Source: CAVRXQ01 sp963838845 (GTDB lineage: Bacteria; Actinomycetota; Acidimicrobiia; Acidimicrobiales; Bog-793). Taken from it: a stretch of 64,000 nt of DNA. The number at the start of each line of letters is the position of its first letter. The stretch's first letter is position 1. The translations under genes and the position numbers were made by a program. The DNA lies in the NCBI GenBank assembly GCA_963838845.1, contig CAWISR010000003.1:62001-126000 (forward strand), in the 5' to 3' direction. The notes beneath the pieces were generated by a model. That model was not told where the DNA came from. It worked only from the letters and a program-made list of their open reading frames with translations, and did no database searches. Below are positions 1 through 7,919 of the stretch, piece by piece.

Positions 1-330
1 AACGGTCAGCCAGTCGACGCGTTCTCCTCGATCGTCTATCGGACGAAGGCCGAAGAGTATGGACGGAAGATGACCGAGAAACTGCGCGAACTCATCCCCC
101 GTCAGCTCTTCGACGTGCCGATCCAGGCCGCGATCGGCGGGCGCATCATCGCCCGTGAGACGGTGAAGGCGAAGCGCAAGGACGTCCTCGCGAAATGCTA
201 CGGCGGTGACATCACTCGGAAACGCAAGCTGCTCGAGAAACAGAAGGAAGGAAAGCGCCGGATGAAATCGATCGGCCGCGTGGAGATCCCCCAGGAGGCG
301 TTCGTCTCTGCGCTGAGGCTTGACGAATGA
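1..330 (+). CDS. lepA: Elongation factor 4 (LepA), C-terminal fragment
   Basis: The window opens inside this gene, so only about 109 C-terminal residues are visible, read in frame from base 1. They contain the LepA-specific C-terminal domain, including the segments RELIPRQLFDVPIQAAIGG, ARETVKAKRKDVLAKCYGGD and RKLLEKQKEGKRRMK, which are near invariant in the family. LepA is a ribosome-associated translational GTPase; its GTPase and EF-G-like domains lie upstream, outside the window. The stop codon overlaps the next start as ATGA, so the two genes are probably cotranscribed. The lepA/hemW/hrcA/dnaJ neighbourhood is common in bacteria and supports the call. Confidence 0.95.
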   Translation, partial: NGQPVDAFSSIVYRTKAEEYGRKMTEKLRELIPRQLFDVPIQAAIGGRIIARETVKAKRKDVLAKCYGGDITRKRKLLEKQKEGKRRMKSIGRVEIPQEAFVSALRLDE

Positions 331-1280
331 CCGTGCCCGAGCGCCGAGACAATCCGCTCGCGCTGGCGAGTGACGCCGACGCGGAGGAGATCGAACCGAT
401 CCATCTCCTCCTTGCGTTGATCTCGCCTGTGCCGATGCTCGAGTTCGGCGAGGACCCCTATGGTCTCGAACGCTACGAGTCACCCGCCGGCGACCCCGGG
501 CTCTTCGGGCCAGGTTCGGTCGTGTGGCGAGTTCACGCCGATCTCCCGACGCTGCTCTACGGCGGCCACGCGTCGCTGCTCCTGCAGTCGTTGCACCCTC
601 GCGTGATGGCGGGCGTCACCGACCACTCGGACATGGTGAGCGACCTGGTCCCCCGGCTGATCCGCACCGCGCGCTTCGTGTTGTGGACGACGTTCGGATC
701 GACCGAACTCGCGGAAACTCTCATCGACCGCGTGCGCGCCGTTCACGATCGCGTCCACGGTCGAACGGCCGACGGGCGTCCCTACTCGGCGAACGAGCCG
801 ACACTCCTCACCTTCGTTCACGTCGCCGAGGTCTGGTGTTTGCTCCGCGCCTACCAGCGCTACTCACGCTCCCCGCTGCTTCGCGAGGAAAAGGACCGGT
901 ACTTGAAGGAGATGACCGAGTTTGCGACCCGTATCGGCGCCCGCGACGTGCCGTCGTCGGTCGACGAGGCGCGCGATTACCTGCGGGAAATCGCGCCCGA
1001 GCTGTCCGTGACCGAGGGCTCTCGCTTCGCCTTCGCCATCTTGGACCGCCCGATGTCGGACCATCCGATCGAGGTCGCCTCCCACCGAGTGATCCATGCG
1101 GCCGGCCTCGATTTGCTCCCTGAATTCGCACAACGAATCGTCGGCCATCGCGTGTCATTGCCGGCGTCGGTCGCCATCCGCGCCGCGGCGTCGGCGTATG
1201 CGACGGCGATGCGAGCGGCCGCCGGCGCGAACGCCGTCGCAGAAATCGCCTACCGGCGCGTTGGGGCGTCGGTCGCCTGA
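327..1280 (+). CDS. MpaB-like (DUF2236) oxygenase family protein
   Basis: This 317-residue protein belongs to the DUF2236 / oxygenase-MpaB family, all-helical proteins related to latex-clearing protein, some of which bind haem. Visible family features are the N-terminal GLFGPGSVVWRVHAD segment, the LLYGGHASLLLQSLHPRVMAGVTDHS stretch in which the His residues are candidate haem ligands, and the later RVHGRTADGRPYSANEPTLLTFVHVAEV block. The substrate cannot be read from sequence. The start overlaps the lepA stop (ATGA), so it is probably cotranscribed with lepA. There is no signal peptide or clear membrane segment. Confidence 0.8.
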   Translation: MTVPERRDNPLALASDADAEEIEPIHLLLALISPVPMLEFGEDPYGLERYESPAGDPGLFGPGSVVWRVHADLPTLLYGGHASLLLQSLHPRVMAGVTDHSDMVSDLVPRLIRTARFVLWTTFGSTELAETLIDRVRAVHDRVHGRTADGRPYSANEPTLLTFVHVAEVWCLLRAYQRYSRSPLLREEKDRYLKEMTEFATRIGARDVPSSVDEARDYLREIAPELSVTEGSRFAFAILDRPMSDHPIEVASHRVIHAAGLDLLPEFAQRIVGHRVSLPASVAIRAAASAYATAMRAAAGANAVAEIAYRRVGASVA

Positions 1281-1428
1281 TCCTGCGAGCATTCGGAGGA
1301 CCCTTCGGCATGTACCCATGGCCGTGCCCTTGCTCGGAGGGAGGACGCGTCGATTCGTGGCTGTGAAAAGAGGTCATACTGGCTGACGAGATCGAGGTCA
1401 GGTCCCCCGTCCTCGAGGAGAAGCCGCC

Positions 1429-2322
1429 CTGAAACCGGTTCCAATCGTCTTCCACATCGGGCCGCTCGCGATCCACACCTATGGCATCGGGCTCGCGATC
1501 ACGTTCTGGTTCGGCTATCGCTACTTCGCGCGACGGTTGCGCACTCACGGCTATCCCGACCGCTGGCTCGGCGTCACCTTCGTCTGGGTGATCGTCGCGG
1601 CGATCGTCGGTGCGCGCGCCGTGCACGTCATCGCCAATCTCGGTTCCTACCGGAACAATCCAGCGGGCATCTTCGAGGTCTGGCAGGGTGGGCTCTCGTC
1701 GTTCGGCGGCCTCGGCCTCGCACTGCCAATCGGTTTCTATTCCGCGCACCGGCGCTGTCCGAGCCTCCGTCTCGGCCCCGCTGCGGATCTCTTGGCGCCA
1801 GTGCTCGTTGCCGCCTGGGCTGTCGGCCGGTTGCTCGGCCCGCAGTTCGAGTACGCGGGCGGTGGCAAACCGACGAGCGCCTGGTACGGGATCTCCTACG
1901 CCGGTGAGATCGGAAAGCGCATCCCTGTGCCGATCTTCCAGGGACTCGAATGCTTCGCGATCTACCTCATCCTGCTGCGGATCGAACGGGTCGTTGCGCG
2001 CCGTGGCGGCCCGGTCGGGTTCGTCACGTCGCTCGCGGTCGGCTTGTGGGGTCTCAGCAGATTCTTCGACGAGTACTTCTGGCTGACGCACGACAACGGC
2101 ACCGACGCCGTCGAGATCACCGCGATTGCGATGTTCGTCGTCGGGCTCGCACTGGCGGGAATCCTCCTCGCACGGGACCGTCGGCGGCCAGCACTCGCCG
2201 TCCCCGAAAGTGGTGCGGTTCTCGAAGAGGCCGCCGATACGACGTCCTCGCCGTCACCACCTTTCGACCCCGATGTTCATGACGCCGCGGGTGATCCGCG
2301 GGAGGGTGTCGCCACGCACTAG
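1429..2322 (+). CDS. Divergent prolipoprotein diacylglyceryl transferase-like (Lgt family) membrane protein
   Basis: The N-terminus reads FHIGPLAIHTYGIGLAITFW, matching the Lgt opening (IGPL-H-YG), and at least six hydrophobic segments follow. No ATG, GTG or TTG lies early enough to include that conserved N-terminus, so I place the start at CTG 1429, nine bases after a GAGGAG at about 1414-1419. The next ATG-type start, at 1537, would cut off the first membrane segment. The catalytic positions are unusual: the loop holding the essential His of E. coli Lgt (SFHGGL, H103) reads SSFGGL, and the GRxGNFxNxE signature reads GRLLGPQFE. The protein may have lost or altered lipoprotein-modifying activity, so I give no gene symbol. 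Confidence 0.65.
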   Translation: MKPVPIVFHIGPLAIHTYGIGLAITFWFGYRYFARRLRTHGYPDRWLGVTFVWVIVAAIVGARAVHVIANLGSYRNNPAGIFEVWQGGLSSFGGLGLALPIGFYSAHRRCPSLRLGPAADLLAPVLVAAWAVGRLLGPQFEYAGGGKPTSAWYGISYAGEIGKRIPVPIFQGLECFAIYLILLRIERVVARRGGPVGFVTSLAVGLWGLSRFFDEYFWLTHDNGTDAVEITAIAMFVVGLALAGILLARDRRRPALAVPESGAVLEEAADTTSSPSPPFDPDVHDAAGDPREGVATH

Positions 2323-2433
2323 ACGCGTCCGGGATCGCTTCCTCGGGCATGATTCGAATCCGGATGCGTGCGTGCTCAGCAACGCGCTCGCGTTCAGAAT
2401 GAACGGGCTCACTTCGAGCAGAGGTGGCGTGCG

Positions 2434-3645
2434 GTGCTGACAGAACAACGCGGCGAAGCTCCGACAGAGGGCCGCGGGCCGTTCGGCGTCAGCAAGAAAC
2501 AGACGTTTCGCCCCGACATCCAAGGCCTGCGTGCTCTCGCGGTGTTGTTGGTCATCGCCGACCACGCCGACATCGCGGGGTTCTCGGGCGGATACATCGG
2601 CGTCGACCTCTTCTTCGTCATCAGCGGATACGTCATCACGCAGCTCGTCCTCCGCGAGGCGGAAAAGGGGATCCGCACGGGCTTAAGCGACTTCTACGCC
2701 CGGCGCGTCCGCCGGATCGTGCCGGCGGCGACCGCGACGCTCGTCGGAACGATCCTCGTCGGCTGGGCGATCTTGGGGACGCGGCTCAACCCGAACCTGC
2801 CGGGCGACGTGCGGTGGGCGTCGTTGTTCTCCGCGAACTTCCGGCTCATCGAGACAGGGAGCAACTACTTCGTTCCGGGGATCTACCCGTCACTCATCAC
2901 GCAGTTCTGGTCCCTCGGGGTCGAAGAGCAGTTCTATCTCTTCTTCCCGTTGATCGTTTTCCTCGTCGCCCGCTACGCGCCGCCGGCACGCCGCGTGGGG
3001 CTCCTCGCCGGGACGCTCACCCTCGCCGTCGCGCTCTCGGCATGGTGGTCGATCCAGATCTCGACCAGTGAGCCGACGACCGCGTACTACTCACCGCTCA
3101 CGCGCTTTTGGGAGCTCGGACTCGGCTGTCTGCTCGCCACGCTGACGATTCGTCGCCCGACCCGCACTGCGCGAAGCGAACGGTTGGCCGTTGTGCTCGC
3201 GCTCGTGCTGCTCGTGATCGCCTTGGTCGAGCTCAACGCGCACAGCGTCTACCCGGGGTCGCTCGCGTGGCTGCCCTGTGGCGCGGCGGCGCTCTTCATC
3301 TGGGCGGGCGTCGCCGGCCCACGCAACCCGATCACGCGCCTTTTATCGACGCGCCCTTTGGGCTACATCGGCGACCTCTCGTACTCGCTCTATCTCGTGC
3401 ACTACGTCTGGCTGGAACTCCCGGCGCAGTTTTCGATGCCGTTGACGAGCTGGCCGTGGCGCGTCGTCGAGCTCGCCGGAACGTTCGTCACCGCCGTCAT
3501 CTCCTACCACTTCCTCGAAAACCCGATCCGCCGGTCGAAACGGCTCTCCGGAGACCGCGTCGCGGTCTTCCTGGTTCTGTGTGTGTGCGTCGCGACCTCG
3601 TGGACCGCGAGCCTCATCGTCGCCCACGTCGCCCATCTCGGCTGA
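2434..3645 (+). CDS. Acyltransferase-3 (OafA/YrhL-like) O-acyltransferase
   Basis: An integral-membrane O-acyltransferase that would transfer acyl (often acetyl) groups to cell-surface glycans. The family opening FRPDIQGLRALAVLLVIADHA is present, with the catalytic His in a slightly altered R-x10-H-type arrangement, followed by GGYIGVDLFFVISGYVIT and about ten hydrophobic segments. LGVEEQFYLFFPL and the late GYIGDLSYSLYLVHY and FLENPIRR motifs are also family hallmarks. GTG 2434 is preferred because AGAGGTGG lies eight bases upstream; an ATG at 2368 is possible. The protein stops after the membrane domain and lacks the C-terminal SGNH domain fused to many relatives. A separate SGNH hydrolase is encoded convergently 31 bp away. 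Confidence 0.88.
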   Translation: MLTEQRGEAPTEGRGPFGVSKKQTFRPDIQGLRALAVLLVIADHADIAGFSGGYIGVDLFFVISGYVITQLVLREAEKGIRTGLSDFYARRVRRIVPAATATLVGTILVGWAILGTRLNPNLPGDVRWASLFSANFRLIETGSNYFVPGIYPSLITQFWSLGVEEQFYLFFPLIVFLVARYAPPARRVGLLAGTLTLAVALSAWWSIQISTSEPTTAYYSPLTRFWELGLGCLLATLTIRRPTRTARSERLAVVLALVLLVIALVELNAHSVYPGSLAWLPCGAAALFIWAGVAGPRNPITRLLSTRPLGYIGDLSYSLYLVHYVWLELPAQFSMPLTSWPWRVVELAGTFVTAVISYHFLENPIRRSKRLSGDRVAVFLVLCVCVATSWTASLIVAHVAHLG

Positions 3646-3676
3646 AGCTGCGACCCGGCGAACGATCGGCTCGCTC

Positions 3677-4708
3677 TCAGCCCCAGTGCGTGATCACTGC
3701 CGGCGATGTCGGCGACAGCGCGACGTGGTAGATCCGCGCCATCTGCCGGATGATGTACGTGGCGACCACGTCCTCGCCCGAGAACGAGAAGTGAATGCCG
3801 TCGGGTTCGCGCAGCGTCGTCTCGACGCCGTTTACCGCCGCGGGTGATTCGAACTGCCCCGCGGGGTTCGAAAAGAGCGACCACGTCGGCACGAACGTCG
3901 CATTCGCTTCGGAGATCACGCCCTGTTGGAAGAGCGCGTTGAGGACCGCCGCTCCTTGGTTGTAACTCGGCGGCTGCATGATCGGCAATCCGACCCACAG
4001 CACGTACGCGCCAGCAGATGTCGCCTCAGTCACGATCCGCTGCACCTGCGCGACGTATGCCTTCCGCCAAACGGGTTCGCCGAATTGGACGGCCGAGCCG
4101 TCGATCGTCATCCCTTGTTGGTCATTGCCGCCGAGCAGCACGAGCAGGAGCTGCGGGTGGTACTGGTGCAAGTACGCCGCGAGGTGGTCCGGCCAGTCGT
4201 AGAACCACGAATTCGAAAGCCCGGTCGAGGACTTGTCCACCTGAACGAGATTCAGACCCGACGTCGCCGCGAGATGGCGCGTCAAGCCCCAGCCGAGGTC
4301 GTTACCGAGCGAATCGCCGATCTCAAGCACCGTGCAATGTCCGACCGGGCGTCCGACCGCCGCCGACGGGCGCGGGCTCACGAGCGCGAAACCGCAGCCG
4401 TGTCCGACCGACGCGAGCGTCACGCGCCCCGTGTACGCGCCAGGAATCGTCGTGGTCGTCGGTTTCCCGGGGATCGTCGTCGTCTCGTGACTGGGCGGCG
4501 TGGTCGTCGTGGTCGTCGAAGCCTCTGGCTTCGCCGCGCCGGTCGATGAGACGACCGAGGCGGCTACGACGAGCACGACGAAGACGGCAGAAAGCCCGAT
4601 GCGGAGTGGCCAATCGGCGCTGCGTCCTGCGCGGAAACGCATCCGCTCCATGAAGCCGGAGGCTACGCGGCGCACGGCGCGACGCGGTGACGCGCGACCC
4701 ACGATCAC
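3677..4708 (-). CDS. Membrane-anchored SGNH/GDSL hydrolase-like protein
   Basis: A 343-residue protein with one N-terminal membrane segment (PLRIGLSAVFVVLVVAASVV, about residues 35-54). A Thr/Pro-rich spacer (TTTTTTPP, TTTTIPG) follows, then an extracytoplasmic SGNH-hydrolase domain. SGNH blocks are visible: EIGDSLGNDLG (block I, catalytic Ser), LLGGND (block III) and PDGIHFS (block V Asp/His). This fold removes or transfers O-acetyl groups on surface polysaccharides. Its convergent neighbour is an acyltransferase-3 membrane protein, and in many bacteria the two domains are fused, so a joint role in glycan O-acylation is likely. GTG 4708 has no good ribosome site; ATG 4651 (MERMRF) is an equally plausible start. 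Confidence 0.8.
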   Translation of the reverse strand: MIVGRASPRRAVRRVASGFMERMRFRAGRSADWPLRIGLSAVFVVLVVAASVVSSTGAAKPEASTTTTTTPPSHETTTIPGKPTTTTIPGAYTGRVTLASVGHGCGFALVSPRPSAAVGRPVGHCTVLEIGDSLGNDLGWGLTRHLAATSGLNLVQVDKSSTGLSNSWFYDWPDHLAAYLHQYHPQLLLVLLGGNDQQGMTIDGSAVQFGEPVWRKAYVAQVQRIVTEATSAGAYVLWVGLPIMQPPSYNQGAAVLNALFQQGVISEANATFVPTWSLFSNPAGQFESPAAVNGVETTLREPDGIHFSFSGEDVVATYIIRQMARIYHVALSPTSPAVITHWG

Positions 4709-4824
4709 TGCACGGAGTAGCCGTGGCGGTCACAAATACTCCTCAGAGCGACCGCGGTGGCCGCGCCGGCGTGTCCCCCCCGTCGCCCGCCGCCGAAACA
4801 GCGCAACCATCGAGTTGTGTGACG

Positions 4825-4851
4825 TCAGCACTCGGTACAATCGAGTGCTGA
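4825..4851 (+). promoter_or_regulatory. CIRCE operator of hrcA
   Basis: A perfect inverted repeat TCAGCACTC-N9-GAGTGCTGA fits the CIRCE consensus (TTAGCACTC-N9-GAGTGCTAA) with one symmetric substitution per arm. The spacer contains TACAAT (4836-4841), a good -10 hexamer, with TTGTGT at 4815-4820 as a possible -35 at a short 15-bp spacing. The operator therefore overlaps the promoter and lies about 50 bp before hrcA, which suits autorepression by HrcA. Confidence 0.93.
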
Positions 4852-4903
4852 TCGCGCCACAGGAGCCGCGCGAACGGCGCGCGTCCCCCTGGGAGCAGGA
4901 CTG

Positions 4904-5923
4904 ATGGCATCGACAGAGCAGGACCTCGATTCGAGAAAGTCGACGATCCTGCGCAAGGTCGTCACGGAGCACATCGAGACCGGACAGCCGGTCGGCTCCG
5001 TGCACCTGGTGCGCGACAAGGAGATCGACGTCTCTGCGGCCACGGTGCGCTCGGACATGGCGACGTTGGAACGAGACGGGTTCCTCACGCACCCGCACAC
5101 GAGCGCGGGCCGCATCCCGACCGACAAGGGATATCGCTATTTCGTCGACCACCTCGAATCGGAAGTCCCGCTCGACCCGAAGAGCGCGGAACAGGTCGAG
5201 TATTTCTTCCGCCGCGCCCATGGCGAACTGGAGCGGATGCTGCGTGACACATCACAACTCCTCTCGCAGCTCACCGATTACGCGTCGGTCGTGGTCGCTC
5301 CGACCACAGAGCAGCTCGCCGTCCGAGACGCGTTGCTCACTCGTCTTTCACAAACAACAGCCCTGTTCGTCATCGTCTGCTCGAACGGCGTGGTCGAAAA
5401 GCACACGGTCGAAATCGATGCCGCGGTGACGGACGACGAGGTCGAGACCGCGACCGCGCTGCTGCGCGAGCACCTCGTCGGACAGATCCTCGGTCGTCTC
5501 GGCTCCGTGCCCGCGCCTGCGAGTGCGAAGGTCGCGCGGCTCATCGAGGCCGCATGCGCCTGCCTCGGCGGTATCTCGCCGAAACGGGATGAAGACGTGT
5601 ACCTAGGCGGCGTGGCGCACATGACAGACCAGTTCCCGGCGATCGAAACCGTGCGCGAGGTGCTCGAGATCCTCGAGCAGTCATTCGTCGTCGTCTCGTT
5701 GATCAGCGACCTCCTCGCGTCGGGCAAGTCGGTGGCGATCGGTGCCGAGAGCGGACTCGCGAATCTCGCGGAGTGCTCGCTCGTCGTCGCGCCGTATACC
5801 GTCAATGACGAGCCGGCGGGCACGATCGGGGTCTTGGGCCCGACGCGGATGAATTACCCGCAGGCGCTCGCGACGGTCGCCGTCGTCAGCCAGCACCTGA
5901 GCAGACAGCTTTCGAACCCTTGA
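4904..5923 (+). CDS. hrcA: Heat-inducible transcription repressor HrcA
   Basis: A 339-residue HrcA with the N-terminal winged-helix domain (DSRKSTILRKVV, then VSAATVRSDMATLERDGFLTHPHTSAGRIPTDKGYRYFVD) followed by the GAF-like and inserted dimerisation regions; length is typical. HrcA represses class I heat-shock genes by binding CIRCE, assisted by GroE chaperonins. A CIRCE element overlaps its own promoter. dnaJ follows after 13 bp, so both genes probably share the heat-shock promoter. No grpE or dnaK lies here, which fits the common actinobacterial pattern in which hrcA pairs with a second DnaJ. Confidence 0.97.
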   Translation: MASTEQDLDSRKSTILRKVVTEHIETGQPVGSVHLVRDKEIDVSAATVRSDMATLERDGFLTHPHTSAGRIPTDKGYRYFVDHLESEVPLDPKSAEQVEYFFRRAHGELERMLRDTSQLLSQLTDYASVVVAPTTEQLAVRDALLTRLSQTTALFVIVCSNGVVEKHTVEIDAAVTDDEVETATALLREHLVGQILGRLGSVPAPASAKVARLIEAACACLGGISPKRDEDVYLGGVAHMTDQFPAIETVREVLEILEQSFVVVSLISDLLASGKSVAIGAESGLANLAECSLVVAPYTVNDEPAGTIGVLGPTRMNYPQALATVAVVSQHLSRQLSNP

Positions 5924-5936
5924 GCACGACACCGTA

Positions 5937-7049
5937 ATGGCGCGCGATTACTACGAGATCCTCGGCGTGTCACGCAGCGCGACCGAGAACGAGATCAAGC
6001 GCGCCTACCGCAAACTCGCGCGTGAACTCCATCCGGACACGAGCGGCGGTGACTCTGAATCGGAAGCCCAATTCAAGGAGCTGACCGTCGCCTACGAAAC
6101 CTTGCGCGACCCCGAGCGCCGTCGCCGATACGACATGTTCGGGCCGGACTCCGAGCGAGTCGGAGCGCCAGGAGCCGGCGACATGTTCACCGGCGGCTTC
6201 GGGGACCTCTTCGACGCCTTTTTCGGTGGCAGTACGTTCCGTTCTGCTCAACAGGCGGGGCCGCGCCGCGGCGAGGACGTAGAGGTGAACCTCGATCTCC
6301 CCTTCGAAGAGGCGGTATTCGGCGCGCATCGGCCGATCACGTTCCGCGGCCACGTTCCGTGCGAGACCTGCGCGGGGTCGGGGGCACGGCCCGGCACATC
6401 ACCAGTCATCTGCCGCGAGTGCAACGGTCTCGGTCAGGTGCGGCGGGTCCGCCAGTCGTTTATCGGCCAGATGATGACGACGTTGCCGTGCCCGCGTTGC
6501 CACGGACTCGGCGAGATGATCGAGATTCCGTGTACGGACTGTCGCGGCGAAGGGCGACGGTTGGAGGAGAGGACGGTCACCGTCGACATCCCCGCTGGCG
6601 TCGACAACGCGACAACGCTGCGCATCTCGGGAGCTGGCGCGCCGGCGATCCGCGGTGGGATCCCTGGAGACCTCTACACCCATCTCCGCGTCGCGTCACA
6701 CCCGCGCTTCGAGCGCTCCGGAACAGACCTGCTCACCTCCGAGCACATCTCGATGACCCAAGCGGCCCTCGGTGCCGAGCTCATCATCGAAACCCTCGAC
6801 GGCGAGGAGTCGATCTCCGTCCCGCCCGGCACGCAATCCGGCAAGGTGATCCGCTTGCGCGGGCGTGGTGTACCACAGGTGCGCGGCCGGGGCCGCGGGG
6901 ATCTGCACGTGCGCGTCTTCGTCGACACGCCGACCGGGCTCACGAAGGAACAAGAGCAGCTCCTGCGAGAATTAGCCGAGTCCCGCGGCGAGCTGCTCGC
7001 CGACGAAGAGCACGGGATCATCTCCCGCATCCGTTCGAGCTTCGGCTAA
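5937..7049 (+). CDS. dnaJ: Chaperone protein DnaJ
   Basis: A full-length type I Hsp40 of 370 residues. The J domain comes first (DYYEILGVSRSATENEIKRAYRK, HPD at about residue 32), then a Gly/Phe-rich stretch with MFTGGFGDLFDAFFGG. Four zinc-binding repeats follow: CETCAGSG, CRECNGLG, CPRCHGLG and CTDCRGEG. The C-terminal substrate-binding domains are complete. It stimulates DnaK ATPase activity and delivers unfolded clients. It lies 13 bp after hrcA behind the CIRCE promoter, indicating heat-shock control. Confidence 0.97.
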   Translation: MARDYYEILGVSRSATENEIKRAYRKLARELHPDTSGGDSESEAQFKELTVAYETLRDPERRRRYDMFGPDSERVGAPGAGDMFTGGFGDLFDAFFGGSTFRSAQQAGPRRGEDVEVNLDLPFEEAVFGAHRPITFRGHVPCETCAGSGARPGTSPVICRECNGLGQVRRVRQSFIGQMMTTLPCPRCHGLGEMIEIPCTDCRGEGRRLEERTVTVDIPAGVDNATTLRISGAGAPAIRGGIPGDLYTHLRVASHPRFERSGTDLLTSEHISMTQAALGAELIIETLDGEESISVPPGTQSGKVIRLRGRGVPQVRGRGRGDLHVRVFVDTPTGLTKEQEQLLRELAESRGELLADEEHGIISRIRSSFG

Positions 7050-7067
7050 TCGCCCGGGGGCGCCGGC

Positions 7068-7827
7068 GTGGAGCTCGACGACGCGGTGAAGTTGCGACGC
7101 GGTCGTCTTCGTCACCGACGTCGATGCTCCGGTGCTTACACCCGACGACGCGCATCATCTCATCGATGTCCTTCGACTGCGCGCCGGTTCGAAAGTCTTG
7201 GCCGCAGACGGCGACGGCGTTTACCGCTCCTGCACGCTCAGCGAGGTTGAAAAGGTGTCACGGGGAGGTCGCGGTTCGCGCGCCGCGCTCGCCCGACTCC
7301 GTCCCGACGGCGCAGCGCGTCGCGCCGGACGTCGGGATCGTCAGATCGGCGTCGGCCTTTGCCTCGGCAAGGGCGAGCGTCCCGAGTGGGCGGTCCAAAA
7401 ACTCACCGAACTCGGCGTCGATGAGATCCTGCTTTTGGATTCCGCGCGCGGTGTCGTGCGGCCGGACGACCAGGCGATGGAGCGTCGATTGGCGCGCTTA
7501 CGCCGGGTCGCCCGCGAGGCAGCCATGCAGTGCCGGAGGCTGCGCCTGCCGGTGATCGCGGGGCCACTGTCTCTTGCCCAGGCGATCGATGTGGCACCGG
7601 GGCTCGTCGCGCTCGCGGAACCGGGCGCGGCACCGATCGACGCGTCGGTCTCGAGCGTCTTCGTCGGACCGGAGGGCGGGTTCGTCCCCGACGAGCTCGG
7701 CCTCGCGCCCCTGCTGGTCGGTCTTCCGGGCTACGTTTTGCGGACAGAAACCGCCGCTGTCGTTGCAGGGGCGCTGCTCGCCGCCTACCGGGTCGCTGCC
7801 ACCAACAGTGCCGAAAAAATCACCTAA
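7068..7827 (+). CDS. rsmE: 16S rRNA (uracil1498-N3)-methyltransferase RsmE, reading frame interrupted
   Basis: The C-terminal SPOUT domain is intact: LCLGKGERPEWAVQKLTELG, then GPEGGFVPDE and LRTETAAV, which form the SAM-binding knot. RsmE methylates U1498 of 16S rRNA. The gene does not read through in one frame. The N-terminus begins in frame 3 from GTG 7068 (VELDDAVKLRR) and continues in frame 1 near 7100 (VVFVTDVDAPVLTPDDAHHL). Between about 7255 and 7345 the G/C-at-third-position pattern and sense (VAVRAPRSPDSVPTAQRVAP) move to frame 2, after which frame 1 resumes. The longest uninterrupted part runs from GTG 7132 in frame 1. Three small indels would restore a normal protein, so sequence error or recent decay are both possible. 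Confidence 0.8.
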
Positions 7828-7835
7828 TGAGGCCC

Positions 7836-7864
7836 CTTGACCACGCTCCGTGGTCAAGTAGACT
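7836..7864 (+). promoter_or_regulatory. Probable bldD promoter, with an overlapping inverted repeat
   Basis: TTGACC (7837-7842) and TAGACT (7859-7864) are separated by 16 bp and resemble a primary-sigma promoter. The -35 sits in a perfect inverted repeat, CTTGACCACG-ctc-CGTGGTCAAG (7836-7858), which could be an operator or could end upstream transcription. A second inverted repeat, GGTCAC-N9-GTGACC (7885-7905), lies between this promoter and the bldD start and is another candidate regulator site. Confidence 0.5.
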
Positions 7865-7919
7865 CATATTAGTGATCAAAAAAGGGTCACAATAGGAACG
7901 TGACCTGGGGGCTTTTCTG

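Noticed and set aside
808..2091. 427-residue minus-strand ORF
   Set aside because: Opposite the MpaB-like and Lgt-like genes, both with clear homology; composition typical of an antisense shadow.
7885..7905. BldD-box reading of the inverted repeat before bldD
   Set aside because: The gap between the half-sites (9 bp between GGTCAC and GTGACC) does not match the BldD consensus spacing, so it is kept only as a generic inverted repeat.
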